DNA from: Phocaeicola sartorii JCM 17136 = DSM 21941
GTDB taxonomy: Bacteria > Bacteroidota > Bacteroidia > Bacteroidales > Bacteroidaceae
Length of the DNA: 64,000 nucleotides
Direction: 5' to 3'
NCBI RefSeq assembly: GCF_000614185.1
Contig: NZ_BAKM01000005.1
Coordinates: forward strand, 1 to 64,000
Numbering within the stretch: the first letter of the stretch is position 1; every line of letters starts with the position of its first letter. A program made the position numbers and the translations under genes. The notes beneath the pieces are model-generated. The model did not search any database, was not told the origin of the DNA, and was given only the letters and a program-made list of their open reading frames with translations. Below, in pieces: positions 1 to 10,869 of this stretch.

Positions 1-1
1 C

Positions 2-184
2 GATAGGGAACTGATTGACAGCGTCCGTAGAAAACTGAATATTGATATCCATGTGATGTGCAGCGAATTGGATATGAGTGCGTCTACCTATACCAAACTT
101 GAAAAAGGGGCCATGACGAAAGAAGAATTCCGCAAGTTATGGCTGGAACTGGGGGAAGTGGAAATTATGGGGGAAGAGGAATGA
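2..184 (+). CDS. C-terminal part of an unknown protein, possible XRE-like helix-turn-helix
   Basis: An open frame enters from the left edge and ends at TGA 182-184, giving 60 residues of the C-terminus. The stretch CSELDMSASTYTKLEKG resembles the recognition part of XRE/Cro helix-turn-helix domains (small residue, turn, then S-x-x-T-Y-x-x-x-E-K-G). It is followed by acidic helices. The start and most of the protein lie outside the window, so the family is uncertain. It is separated by about 140 bp from the sulfatase and runs in the same direction; no terminator is obvious between them. Confidence 0.5.
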   Translation, partial: DRELIDSVRRKLNIDIHVMCSELDMSASTYTKLEKGAMTKEEFRKLWLELGEVEIMGEEE

Positions 185-322
185 AAGAACGGAATTTGTT
201 AGGAAATGTGGCTGGAAAATTGTTTCTTTGTATCAACCAAGGACAATTCCTTAAAAATAGAAAGTCTGATTGTTTGGCAACAAAGAATTTGCTTATTTTA
301 AAACTTTAAGTCATTTCCACTA

Positions 323-1870
323 ATGGAACATTGTAATAAATTACTTTATGGCGGAATGTTGTCTTTATCCGCATTGGCAGGCTGTACGGAGCCGGTAACA
401 GAAAAACCGTTGAATATTGTCTACATTATGACAGATGATCATACAGCTCAAATGATGAGTTGCTATGACAAGCGTTATATGGAAACGCCCAATTTGGATC
501 GTATTGCTAACGACGGGGTACGTTTTACAAACAGTTTTGTCGCAAATTCGTTGAGCGGGCCTAGCCGCGCTTGTATGATTACAGGTAAGCATAGTTGTGA
601 AAATAAATTCTATGATAACTCTACCTGTGTGTTTGATGCATCGCAGCAAACTTTTCCGAGACTATTGCAGAAGGCTGGTTATCAAACTGCATTAATTGGT
701 AAATGGCATTTGGAAAGTTTGCCTACGGGGTTTACTTATTGGGAGATCGTTCCCGGACAAGGTGATTATTATAATCCGGATTTCATCACACAAACCAATG
801 ATACCATTCAGAAACATGGGTATATCACTAATCTGATTACCGATGATGCCCTAGACTGGATGGAGAATAAGCGCGATAAGGAGAAACCATTCTGTCTGCT
901 TATTCATCATAAGGCTATTCATCGTAATTGGATGGCGGATACCTGTAATCTGGCTTTATATGAGGATAAGGAATTTGCTTTACCCGATAATTTCTTTGAC
1001 GATTATAACGGACGTGAAGCTGCCGCAGCTCAGGAGATGAGTATTGTGAAAGATATGGATATGATATATGATCTGAAGATGCTCCGCCCTGACAAGGAAT
1101 CCCGTTTGAAATCATTGTATGAAAGCTTTATCGGACGTATGGATGAAGGGCAACGTGCAGCATGGGATGCATTTTACGGTCCTGTGATTGATGATTTTTA
1201 TCAGAAGAATCCGCAAGGAAAGGATTTGGCAAACTGGAAATTCCAACGTTATATGCGCGACTATATGAAAACGGTCAAATCACTGGATGATAATGTGGGA
1301 CGTGTGCTCGATTATCTGGAAGAAAACGGGTTGCTGGATAATACATTAGTCGTCTATACATCCGACCAGGGATTTTATATGGGAGAGCACGGATGGTTTG
1401 ACAAACGTTTCATGTACGAGGAGTCCATGCGTACTCCGTTGATCATGCGTTTGCCGAAAGGATTTGACAGGAAAGGTGATATAACTGAAATGGTACAGAA
1501 CATTGATTATGCACCTACCTTTTTGGAATTGGCAGGTGTCAAGGTCCCTGATGATATCCAAGGAGTATCTTTATTGCCGTTGCTGAAAGGGGAGAAGCCT
1601 GCCGGTTGGCGCCGTTCATTGTATTATCATTTTTATGAATACCCTGCCGAACACATGGTGAAGCGCCATTATGGAGTACGTACAGACCGCTATAAATTGA
1701 TTCATTTTTACAATGACATTGATGCATGGGAGCTTTATGACTTGGAAAAAGACCCTGCCGAGATGCATAATGTAATCAATGATCCTGCTTATAGTGAAGT
1801 ATTGGCTGATATGCAGGCGGAACTGAAGAAATTGCAAATCCTGTATAACGATACGGATTTTGTAAAATGA
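323..1870 (+). CDS. Sulfatase lipoprotein, Ser-type (probable N-acetylglucosamine-6-sulfatase-like)
   Basis: Arylsulfatase-family hydrolase of 515 residues that removes sulfate esters from host or dietary glycans. A lipobox (LSALAGC, Cys about residue 21) predicts a lipoprotein. The metal-binding TDD is near residues 37-39. The activation motif is S-G-P-S-R from Ser78, so it should be matured to formylglycine by an anaerobic (radical SAM) sulfatase-maturating enzyme rather than by the Cys-type enzyme. The second sulfatase signature is seen as ALIGKWHLE, and late metal/substrate residues as TSDQGFYMGEHGWFDKR. Overall similarity to Bacteroides enzymes acting on 6-O-sulfated GlcNAc is from memory, so substrate is an inference. 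No SusC/D pair or maturase lies in the window. Confidence 0.9.
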   Translation: MEHCNKLLYGGMLSLSALAGCTEPVTEKPLNIVYIMTDDHTAQMMSCYDKRYMETPNLDRIANDGVRFTNSFVANSLSGPSRACMITGKHSCENKFYDNSTCVFDASQQTFPRLLQKAGYQTALIGKWHLESLPTGFTYWEIVPGQGDYYNPDFITQTNDTIQKHGYITNLITDDALDWMENKRDKEKPFCLLIHHKAIHRNWMADTCNLALYEDKEFALPDNFFDDYNGREAAAAQEMSIVKDMDMIYDLKMLRPDKESRLKSLYESFIGRMDEGQRAAWDAFYGPVIDDFYQKNPQGKDLANWKFQRYMRDYMKTVKSLDDNVGRVLDYLEENGLLDNTLVVYTSDQGFYMGEHGWFDKRFMYEESMRTPLIMRLPKGFDRKGDITEMVQNIDYAPTFLELAGVKVPDDIQGVSLLPLLKGEKPAGWRRSLYYHFYEYPAEHMVKRHYGVRTDRYKLIHFYNDIDAWELYDLEKDPAEMHNVINDPAYSEVLADMQAELKKLQILYNDTDFVK

Positions 1871-1936
1871 TAGTTGTGAATGGTATTTTATGGGAAATGA
1901 AACGATGCAATGATCTTATGATTTCTATGGATTAAA

Positions 1937-1968
1937 GAAGTGGAAGACTTTCACAAGCCCTCCACTTC
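1937..1968. terminator. Inverted repeat between convergent sulfatase and yeiH
   Basis: GAAGTGGA (1937-1944) is complementary to TCCACTTC (1961-1968). A second inverted repeat, GGTACA/TGTACC, sits at 1979-1998. They lie between convergent genes, where a bidirectional terminator is expected, but there is no good T-run, so the role is tentative. Confidence 0.35.
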
Positions 1969-2042
1969 AACCGTAGCAGGTACACACATAGATGTACCCA
2001 TTTGTCAATAATTAACAGTTTCTGGTTGTTGAGTCATGGATT

Positions 2043-3077
2043 TTACATTAAGGCAGGTGCCAGATATTTTACCAGTAAATATCCGCCTGCTATCAGCCAT
2101 ATATAAAGAATTGCTGCAAGTATAAAGGGTTTCGCTCCGGCTTTACGGAATTTGTCAATGCTGGTTTCCGCACCCAGGGCAGTCATAGCCATTGTCAGCA
2201 GAAAAGTATCTACGTTATTAATAAAGGCAGTCAGATTTTGTGGCAACAGGTCGAAAGAGTTGAAACCGATGACAGCCAGAAAGCCGATGGCAAACCAAGG
2301 TATCTGTATTTTTTTCATACCTCCATTTTGCTTTTGAGTTTTTGCCTCGGCTCTTGATGCCATATAGCTGGTAATCAACAAGACGGGAACCAGCATCATA
2401 ACACGTATCATCTTGACGATGATGGCGACGTTTGATATTTCTTTTCCCATCGCATTGCCGGCACCTACTGTGTGTGCTACCTCATGCAGGGTCGCTCCGG
2501 TGAATATGCCCATTTCATTGGCAGGAAGTGCGAAGGTACCATTATGATATAATATAGGATAGATGAACATGGAGATGGTTCCGAAAATAACGACGGTGGA
2601 AACGGCTACCGCTGTCTTGTAGGGCTTGGACTGGATAGTCGATTCTGCACCCAGAATGGCTGCCGCACCGCAAATGCCGCTGCCGATGGAAGTGAGCAGT
2701 GCGATGCCCCGGTCCATCTTCAGCATTCGTCCTATCAGGATACCTCCCAGAATGGTTGTTGTTACTATAATGGCGTCAATAAAGATAGCGGGCAATCCTA
2801 CCGCAAGCACATCTTGAAAAGTTAATCTGAAACCGTAAAGAATGATTCCGATACGTAAGATGCGTTTAGAACAGAACTGGATGCCGGGAACCCATGTGTC
2901 AGGCAAATTATTCCGGAGACTGTTAGCATATAGCATACCTAAAATAATACCGACAATCATGGGACTGAATGATAACTCTTTTACAAAGTTCATTTCGCCT
3001 ATATAAAAGGCCGCACATGAGAACAGGGTGATCAAAAGTACCCCATGGAGCATACTACTTCTTTTTTCGCTTATCAT
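2043..3077 (-). CDS. YeiH/UPF0324-family putative sulfate exporter
   Basis: Inner-membrane protein of 344 residues with about ten hydrophobic segments. The family hallmark GSGICGAAAILGAE is near residues 132-145, and the C-terminal half carries TLHEVAHTVGAGNAMG, both typical of the YeiH/PSE transporter family. Members are annotated as putative sulfate or sulfonate exporters, but direct transport evidence is thin. It converges on a sulfatase, which is suggestive for sulfate handling, though the genes are not co-transcribed. The ATG start leads directly into the first hydrophobic helix. The frame is intact. Confidence 0.88.
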   Translation of the reverse strand: MISEKRSSMLHGVLLITLFSCAAFYIGEMNFVKELSFSPMIVGIILGMLYANSLRNNLPDTWVPGIQFCSKRILRIGIILYGFRLTFQDVLAVGLPAIFIDAIIVTTTILGGILIGRMLKMDRGIALLTSIGSGICGAAAILGAESTIQSKPYKTAVAVSTVVIFGTISMFIYPILYHNGTFALPANEMGIFTGATLHEVAHTVGAGNAMGKEISNVAIIVKMIRVMMLVPVLLITSYMASRAEAKTQKQNGGMKKIQIPWFAIGFLAVIGFNSFDLLPQNLTAFINNVDTFLLTMAMTALGAETSIDKFRKAGAKPFILAAILYIWLIAGGYLLVKYLAPALM

Positions 3078-3277
3078 AATTTATTTTTTTATGGTATTTA
3101 AAAATGTCGTGCAAAATAACAACTTTAGATCGAGATACACCGAATTAAAATTCTTATAGCCTATAACCTTAAATTATTAAAGAAGAAGAATGTTCACGGA
3201 AAAAGAATAATGCACAACCTTTTTTTGAGAGATTGTGCATTATAATATAGAAATATACAGATCGTTATTACTGGCTT

Positions 3278-6200
3278 TTATAGCTGTTTGTCTGAGATTA
3301 ATCGTGCGATGCGGGTCTTGTTCTGTGTTCCTTTGGTAAGCAGGTAAACGTGCTTATAGGCATCGCGGTTCAGTTCGGTGGGGGAACCGTTGATCAGAAT
3401 GATGTTCCGGTCATTGGCGAATTTCAGGATACCGCTGATGTTGTTGGGATGTAGTTTGCCTATTTCATCCATCATGCAGTGTAACTTGAAATCTTTGAAC
3501 TTGCGGGATGCGCCTTCCTTGAACACATTCAGCAGCATGATGTTTATCATCGCTTTTACCAGAATGTCGGTTCCTTCCGATCCCACATTGGCTATCTTCT
3601 CGATAAATCCGGTGTCATTGCCGTTCTCTACAATGCGGAAACGCAACTCGAAGGAATCATACAGGCGGATGCTGTCATAGCGGTAGGCATGTATTTCCTT
3701 GATAAAGGTACGCAGCAAAGTGATAGCCTCTTCTTTCACCAATTGCTCTTTGGCAGAGGAGAACAGGTTGGTTTCCGGTGAGAGGTCATAACCGTAATCA
3801 TGGTAGTATTTCTGTATCTCACGCAAAATGTTCACCACGCGGTTGCTACTCTCTTCTACCTTCATTTCGATGCGCTGGATGACTCCCACAAAATTGCAGG
3901 TAGCGAAACCTTTATTGATTTCACGGATCACATCTTGAATATCATCTTCCGATGAAGTCAGCATGGAGGTGTCCATACTGATACGTTTGAAGGTATCCCA
4001 ATGCTCGTTGTTGATGCGGCGGATGTACTCGTCTATGCGGTGTTCTTCCACAAAATCGTGTAGTTCGTCGGCAAAGCGTACGTATTCCCAGTCCTCGTTG
4101 AATTTTACGCGGAACTTGAAGGTGTTGTCCTCATCAAAATGTCCGGTGAAAAGGTTCACTTCTTTACGGAGCTTGCTTTGTACCTGTGTGAATTGGTTGG
4201 CCTGGCGGGTCAGTTCGTCAATCAGCTCCACACAGGTCCTGGTAGTCTGCATGGTTTGCGTGTTTTCGGAACGGAATATATCCTGATGCGGTTTATACCA
4301 GTCGTATGCCGGAATCTTACTGTAAGCCTCCAGGTTCTTTTGAAGTTCCTTTACATTTACTTCCGCTTCTTCCCATTCTTTGTTCAGAAGGTCTATCTTT
4401 TCTTGTAGGGAAGAGGTTTCCACTCTCAGCGTTTCCCGTTCTAATTGGAGCAGACGTTTTTGTTCGTCGTGCTCCCGTTGCCATCCGGGAATACGGTCTA
4501 TCAAATCCCGTTTGTCTTTTTGGTATTCGATGACCAGTGTCGCATTTTCCTTAATGAAAGAAAGTTCTTTCTCCAGCTGGGCCAGTTGGTTGGCGATGTC
4601 TTGCAGACGTTCGGTATCTGCTCCCTGCGAATGAAGCTCTTTCTGCATATCCGCTTCATATTCGGTTTTGATGGAGGAGATTCTGCGCTGTTCTTCTTTT
4701 TCTTCTTTTCCGATAACTTCCGCTTGTGTCTTTTTTTCGTCGGTAAGAGCCTGTTGTTGTTTGTTCCATTCCTGTTTCAGGCTATCCAGTTTCTCTGTCT
4801 TTTCTTTGTTCAGGTTTTTTAGCTTGCTGTTTATACCTTCCAGTTCGGCAACCCGTTTGCGCTGTTCGTTTTCCAATCGGTTTATTTGGACATTCCGTTC
4901 CTCATTGGCTTTCTTCTTCCATTCTTCCAAGTCGAGCATATCCTGCTGGTATTGGCGTTCCAATTGTTCCAGTTCATACTCTATTTGGCTGATAATGGTT
5001 TTTTGTTCCTTTATCTGCGGTTGGTATTTGCGTTTCAACTGTTCCTGCAACTCCTCCCTTTCAGTTTGTTGGCGTTGCATGGCAGCAGTGATTTCTTCCA
5101 GACGCTTTTCACTGTTCCCTTTCTCGACGATATAATCGTCTATGGATTTGATGGGGCGGTGGATGCTGTCTAAATTAATGGAAATGCCATAGAAGGAGTT
5201 TCCCCCCTCGATGGTCATTTGCGGAAAAAGCCCCCGTTGCCATAAAATGCTCTCATCGCACAGTTTGCCGATGTTCTCTTCCCATCCTTTTTTGTTTTCT
5301 TTCAGCCAGCCTTGCAAGGTGTCTTTGCTGTTGTTCAGAAAAGCTTGTAATTCGTCTATGCGGGGACGGAGTTGCAGCATCTCCTGTTGCAGCTTTTGTA
5401 AGGTCAGGTCTTTTTCTTTCAGCTGTTTCTGCTGTTCCTCTTCCCAAGTCATGGTCAGTTCCTTGATGATGAGTTGCGCTTGGGCGATACGGTTTTTCCG
5501 TTCCGTATGAAAGTTGGCATAGTTTTGGATACGTGTTTTCAATTCCTGTTGCTCTTCCTCAAAGAAAACCTCCTTTCTGCATAATTTTATCTGGTAATCT
5601 ATAGCGTTCAGCTCGCCCAGTTTCTCGGCTTTCAGCGGATGGAGCTGCTGTGACAGGCTTTCGAATTCCTGGTAAAGGGAATCTGTGAACCGCTGGTATT
5701 CTTTGCGGGTCTCTTCCAGACGCTCGTTGTATGCATTGTTTAATGTATCCAGTTGTTTGATTTTCGCTTCATGAATCTTATTCCATTGCTCGTCCAAGGC
5801 TGAATCAGCGATTTATACTTGGTCGAGATTTCCATATATTGTGAGGTAAGGATACGTTGTTCTTCCAGCAATCCCACCTGCCGGTTCTTCCATTCCTCTT
5901 TTTTGGAAGAGCGTTCTATAATCTCTTCTATGTTCTTGTTTTGATAATCCTTTTCTTTGCCTAATGCTTTTTGCAGTTCATTGTTCAGCACTGCCAGCGC
6001 TTCCTGTAACTTGTCGCTGCGCTTGCGCGATTCATCTTGAAGCTCCTGTTTCCGGCGTATCAGTTTTCCTTTGTCGGCATCCGTGCGGTCTTGTTTCTCT
6101 TTCCATTGGGGAAGGATACTTTCGGCTTTGCGGAAAGCGGCAACCAGTTCGCGGCAATTCTGCACCAGTCCGCCTTGCAGTTTGGACGTTTGTTGGGATA

Positions 6201-6930
6201 ACAGTGTGATTTCCCGAGCCTGTTTCCGGGTTTCCCGTTTCTGAAATTCTTCGATATCCTTCAGACGGGTCTCAAAGTTTTTCAGATGCTCCTTGTAACT
6301 GTTCAGGTCGATGGCCGTTTCATCTTCGTTCAGAGAAGAAATGATTGTTTTCTTGATAAATTCGGCATCCAGTTTCGAATTCAGCAACACGTTCTGTATA
6401 GTGCGCGGAATATTCTGGTATTGCTTGCTCTCCATCAGCGAGTACCGGCTGAACTCAGGACTTGTACTGTTTCCATACAGAATGTTCCGATATTCGTCGT
6501 AGGTATAGATGATGCGTGAATATTCTATGCCATATTGGTCCAGCACGGCACGCACGCGGTCGCTCTCGCTATAGGCCACCCGGTTCTCGTCTATAAAGAA
6601 TTCTTTGCGGTAAGGAGAGTGGATGAAGCGGTAACATACACGGTTCATCGATTTGAAACTCAGAATGCAGAACGCACCGTTCTCTGTTGCCACTTCGTAA
6701 ACGATATACGAATTGGAGTAGGGAAAATAGTAATCCGTGTAATTCTGCTTTTCCACCGAAATACCCAGCCGTTGCGTGTCGGCATTGTAAAAGAAAAGGA
6801 TAGCACGCAGAAGGGTACTTTTCCCCACTCCCTGCGTACCGATGAAGTGGACGTTTCCGTCCAGATAGATATCGTCCGAATAAGGGATATTCGCACTATT
6901 GATAAAGATAATTCTACTCAGGTTTCTCAT
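3278..6930 (-). CDS. mksB: MksB/MukB/JetC-like condensin ATPase, frameshifted
   Basis: SMC-like ATPase of about 1217 residues, the motor subunit of a bacterial MksBEF (Wadjet-type) condensin. The N-terminal Walker A is GTQGVGKST about 30 residues from the start. Long coiled coils, very rich in E, Q and K, occupy the middle. Near the C-terminus are a signature-like GSEGTD and a Walker B-like CMMDEIG. I use the ATG at 6930 (MRNLSRII), which overlaps mksE by 17 nt, rather than the one at 6963. The frame breaks near 5798-5803: restoring one G in the coding-strand CAGCC joins the N part to LDEQWNKIHEAK. Downstream is yeiH, not a TOPRIM nuclease gene. Confidence 0.85.
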
Positions 6931-7495
6931 CTTCGGTTTCGTCGTAAATGTTGATACTTTCAATCAGTCTTTCCAAATAATGCCAGGCGCTCATTACCTT
7001 ATACGTATTGGTTTTCTCATTTTCCTGTTCCAGGAACGAGTCTTTGGTGAGCTGGCGTATCATGTTTTCCAGCACTTCCTTACGGATGTCCTTGTCCGAG
7101 AAGTGTTTCCGCATACCGTCCAGTTTGTTTTGGAGCAGCATGTTGATGTTGGTTTCCACCAATATCTGTTCGGGCTGGAAACGGAATCCGGGACCGAATG
7201 TCTCATCGTAAGTCTTGAAAAAATCGAGCACATCTATCCAGTAATAGGCACGCATGATTTTTTGCTCCAGTGTGGCTTTGGGTTCTATACGAGAGAAGAA
7301 AAAATATTCGTTTCCACGTTCCAGTGTATAGTTTATTTGTGAGAAATATTGATGGAGCGACTCATAGTTCTCATCTATTTCATTATACATATCGCGTACT
7401 TCTTCGCTGGTGCTGTTGGAACTGATGAACAGTCCTTTTTGCAAGTATTCAAAGATGGATGCGGTATTATCGGGTATTTGTATATTTAAATCCAT
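6914..7495 (-). CDS. mksE: MksE/JetB-like condensin accessory subunit
   Basis: Protein of 193 residues placed between the MukF-like and MukB-like genes, the usual position and size of MksE (DUF4194-type winged-helix subunit). It is mostly acidic and helical, with the segment VRQLTKDSFLEQENEKTNTYKV consistent with a winged-helix wing. It should bridge the kleisin and the ATPase heads. The start lies 5 nt after the mksF stop and the end overlaps mksB, so translation is probably coupled. Assignment rests mainly on context and size; sequence similarity in this family is weak. Confidence 0.72.
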   Translation of the reverse strand: MDLNIQIPDNTASIFEYLQKGLFISSNSTSEEVRDMYNEIDENYESLHQYFSQINYTLERGNEYFFFSRIEPKATLEQKIMRAYYWIDVLDFFKTYDETFGPGFRFQPEQILVETNINMLLQNKLDGMRKHFSDKDIRKEVLENMIRQLTKDSFLEQENEKTNTYKVMSAWHYLERLIESINIYDETEDEKPE

Positions 7496-7500
7496 AATTC

Positions 7501-8724
7501 TCAGAGTGGGTATATTTTAGCATATTCATATTGATTGTGGAGTCCGAACTCGTTCCGGATTTCCAGTTGGTTCTCGTAAAGTGAGACAATCTGGCAGAAG
7601 AACGTGGTACGTTCCTTTTCATCCACTTCGCGATGGAAATGATATTGCAGCAGAAAGGAGAAAAGGTCGCTGGCCGGCTCTCCTTTCCAGCGGGCTTCTG
7701 CCCCCGACTGCACAAAGGCGGCTACCACTTCGTCCAGATTAATCACTTCTTCGTACATGGCCTGTGCTTCCAAGTCTTCTTCACTGAAAGCTCCGGCTTC
7801 ATTTTTCCGTACAATTTCACGATACTTCTGATTGCTGATCACTTTCAGAATGATGGGACGCACTTCGTCACTGGCCAGATAGGTGGGAGACAGTTTGAAC
7901 GATGCTTGCGTACTTCCTTCCAACAGGAGGGAACGTTCCCGTTCCATTATTTCGGACAGATTGCTCCGGGCACGTAGCTCGAACTGGTCTTGCAGATATT
8001 TTACTTTTCGTATTTTCTCTACCAGTATCACCTGATTCTTTATTTGGTTCAGGTAATTGATGATATCCTGCTGGGCACGAATCAGACTGTGAGCAGATAG
8101 TTGCAGTTCCTGCCGCAGCTCGAGCAGGATGCGGGTCAGCTCTTCGTCAGTGGCCTGGCGGAAGAAATCCCGTTCTTCGTGCAAAATCAAGTGTTCGGTA
8201 GAGTCTATCAAACGCTGGATGTTGATTCGCTTCTTGTCCAGATTTTGCAGTTTGGCTATTTTTATCTGGTATGTGGGCTCGTGTTTGAAAGCATTATCAA
8301 TATTGTGTTGAAGGTTGATAATGTTCCGTATTGTTACGCGTGCCAGTTTCTGAAAGGTAATCTTGATATTGCGTACATAACTTTCCTTGCGCGACTGGAT
8401 CTTTTCTTTCAGGTAGTAGTCCATCAGTTCGTGCAGGTACTCTATATTTTCCTCTACGGTAGCTGTGTTGATTTCCTCGTTCGCTTCCAGCAGCAGTTCG
8501 AAGAAATCAAGGAATCGGGCATCCAGTTCCACAAAGTTTCCGTTGAGGTGTATGATTTCCTTTTCGATGAGTATCTTTAAACGATTTTCATCCTCCTTCA
8601 ATAGGGCAAGTGCGTCCGAGTATCGAAAACTAAGCACTTTTCTCTTCTCAAACATCTCTACCAACAGCCCTTTGGCTACAAAAATCGTATTTATTATTTC
8701 GTGAATTGATCGGAATATATACAT
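7501..8724 (-). CDS. mksF: MksF/JetA-like kleisin subunit of condensin
   Basis: First gene of the mksFEB operon, 407 residues. It begins with a predicted winged-helix region (SFRYSDALALLKEDENRLKILIE), followed by long helices in the middle, as in the MukF/MksF/JetA kleisins that link the two SMC heads. No cysteines or catalytic motifs stand out. The family assignment comes from gene order (F-E-B), length and the neighbouring Walker-motif ATPase. Bacteria with SMC-ScpAB often carry MksBEF as a second condensin, and nuclease-associated versions (Wadjet) restrict plasmids. Here no nuclease gene is present on either side. Confidence 0.72.
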   Translation of the reverse strand: MYIFRSIHEIINTIFVAKGLLVEMFEKRKVLSFRYSDALALLKEDENRLKILIEKEIIHLNGNFVELDARFLDFFELLLEANEEINTATVEENIEYLHELMDYYLKEKIQSRKESYVRNIKITFQKLARVTIRNIINLQHNIDNAFKHEPTYQIKIAKLQNLDKKRINIQRLIDSTEHLILHEERDFFRQATDEELTRILLELRQELQLSAHSLIRAQQDIINYLNQIKNQVILVEKIRKVKYLQDQFELRARSNLSEIMERERSLLLEGSTQASFKLSPTYLASDEVRPIILKVISNQKYREIVRKNEAGAFSEEDLEAQAMYEEVINLDEVVAAFVQSGAEARWKGEPASDLFSFLLQYHFHREVDEKERTTFFCQIVSLYENQLEIRNEFGLHNQYEYAKIYPL

Positions 8725-9055
8725 TGTTTTTCTCCAAAAAAGTCCGGCGAAGTTACTTTAAATGGTTGAGAAAACCTAGCGTTTTATGCTAAAAAGCATG
8801 TTTTTGCATGATCCGCTTCCGTCTTGTTGCCGGAAATCTTTTATGCGTTGCAGTAATCCGTTGCGAATAATAGAGCTTTCACCGTAAACAATTATTGCCT
8901 TCCGGACGTTCTACTTTTTAGCAAGAGTACTGTTTGTACTTCTATATCCTTGCCAAATACAAATTCGGTCGGGTTATAAAATATAAAATTGTTCCTTTGC
9001 TTATTCCTTATCGTATTTTGTTGTATGAAACCCAAGCAAAGTTAAGGAAATGTAT
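8725..9055. other. Intergenic region between divergent mksF and fhs
   Basis: About 330 bp without a convincing gene. It contains AT-rich sequence and a short inverted repeat around 8791-8812 (AAAAAGCATG and TTTTTGCATG). On the minus strand TAACTTCG at 8743-8750 is a one-mismatch version of the -7 element and could serve mksF. Confidence 0.4.
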
Positions 9056-9063
9056 TACCTTTG
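9056..9063 (+). promoter_or_regulatory. Bacteroidetes -7 element for fhs
   Basis: TACCTTTG matches the TAnnTTTG consensus and lies 21 bp before the ATG at 9085. No good TTTG is found 19 bp upstream. The element overlaps the longer TTG-initiated reading frame that starts at 9061, which argues for ATG 9085 as the true start. Confidence 0.6.
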
Positions 9064-9084
9064 CCGCCTAAATTTAGTAAAAAG

Positions 9085-10751
9085 ATGAAAACGGACATTG
9101 AAATAGCACGCAGCATTGAGCTGGTCAAAATTAAACAAGTGGCTCGGGAAACCGGCATTCCTGTAGAGCACATCAGTAACTACGGGCGCTATATAGCCAA
9201 AGTGGATGAAAGTCAGATAGACGAAGAAAAGGTGCAGCAGAGCAACCTTATTCTAGTTACTGCTATCACCCCTACCAAAGCCGGTATAGGTAAGACTACT
9301 GTTTCTATCGGATTGGCTTTGGGACTGAATAAAATAGGAAAGAAAACGATTGTTGCCTTGCGCGAGCCGTCGCTAGGCCCTTGTTTCGGAATGAAAGGGG
9401 GAGCTGCCGGAGGAGGATACGCCCAGGTGTTGCCGATGGATAAGATTAATCTTCATTTTACAGGTGATTTTCATGCTATCACTTCCGCTCACAATATGAT
9501 TTCGGCTTTGTTGGACAATTACCTTTATCAGAATCGTGATAATGGCTTCGGATTGAAGGAAGTGCTGTGGCGTCGTGTGTTGGATGTGAATGACCGTTCC
9601 CTTCGTTACATTGTTACAGGACTAGGACCGAAGACCAACGGAATTACCCAGGAGTCAGGTTTTGATATTACTCCTGCATCCGAAATTATGGCTATTCTGT
9701 GTCTGGCCAAGGATGAAAAGGACTTGCGTCGTCGCATTGAAAATATTTTATTAGGTTTTACTTATGACAACAAACCTTTTACTGTAAAAGATTTAGGGAT
9801 TGCCGGAGCCATTACAGTTCTTCTGAAAGATGCTCTTTCTCCTAATCTGGTACAGACTACGGAGCATACTGCCGCCTTTGTTCATGGGGGACCGTTTGCC
9901 AATATTGCTCATGGTTGCAACTCTATTCTGGCAACCAAGATGGCAATGACTTTTAGTGATTATACCATTACCGAAGCCGGATTCGGGGCTGACCTGGGAG
10001 CGGAGAAGTTCTATGATATCAAGTGCCGTAAAGCAGGTATCACACCTAAACTGACCGTATTGGTGGTTACTGCCCGTGCATTGAAAATGCATGGCGGTGT
10101 ATCACAGGACAAGATAAAGGAACCCAATCTGGAAGCTTTGAAGCAGGGTGTGGCCAATATGGATAAGCATTTGCGTAACTTGAGATATTTCGGTCAGACA
10201 GTTGTCGTTGCGTTTAACCGTTATGGGGATGATTCGGAGGAAGAAGTAGATTACATCCGTACCCATTGCGGGAAGAAAGGTGTGGGCTTTGCAGTAAACA
10301 ATGCCTTTACCGATGGTGGCGCAGGGGCGGTAGAATTGGCGGAACTGGTTGTGAAAACCATTGAGGAACAGCCTCCGGGTCTTTGCAATATGCCTATGAT
10401 GAGGAGGATAGTGTAGAAACTAAAATATCGAAGGTAGCTTGTAATTTATACGGCGCCAGCATTATCACGTATAGTGCCGCTGCCCGTAAGAAACTGAAGC
10501 ATATTGTAGAATTGGGGTATGGAAATTTCCCTATTTGTATTGCCAAGACGCAGTATTCATTCTCTACCGATCCCAAGATTTACGGTGCGGTAGACAACTT
10601 TGAATTCCATGTACAAGATATTGTGATGAATGCCGGAGCTGAGATGCTGGTAGTCATTGCCGGAGAAATAATGCGTATGCCGGGATTGCCGAAGGAACCG
10701 CAAGCATTGCATATTGATATCGTGAATGGTGAAATAGAGGGGTTGTCATAA
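9085..10751 (+). CDS. fhs: Formate--tetrahydrofolate ligase, frameshifted
   Basis: Formyl-THF synthetase (EC 6.3.4.3), joining formate to tetrahydrofolate with ATP in the cytosol to feed one-carbon metabolism. The whole reading spans about 555 residues, normal for the family. The P-loop-like [11 protein letters not shown] is near residue 60, followed by [19 protein letters not shown], a family signature, and [13 protein letters not shown]. The frame breaks near 10378-10384: the N part reads EEQPPGL, while the continuation is [16 protein letters not shown] in the next frame, restored by one added base. The C-terminus ([14 protein letters not shown]) is intact, so I treat the break as a sequence error. 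ATG 9085 is chosen because the promoter overlaps any earlier start. Confidence 0.93.
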
Positions 10752-10869
10752 CCTCTCTTTTTTACTGAATTTATACGGTCTTACATTGATGGGATTAAAC
10801 ACCGGATGTAAAGGGGAAGTCCGATTTCTATTACCAATCCTACAGGTGACCATCTGATAAACGAATATA

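Noticed and set aside
3078-3277. A short nuclease gene after mksB
   Set aside because: Only 200 bp separate mksB from yeiH; no TOPRIM motif or usable frame is present.
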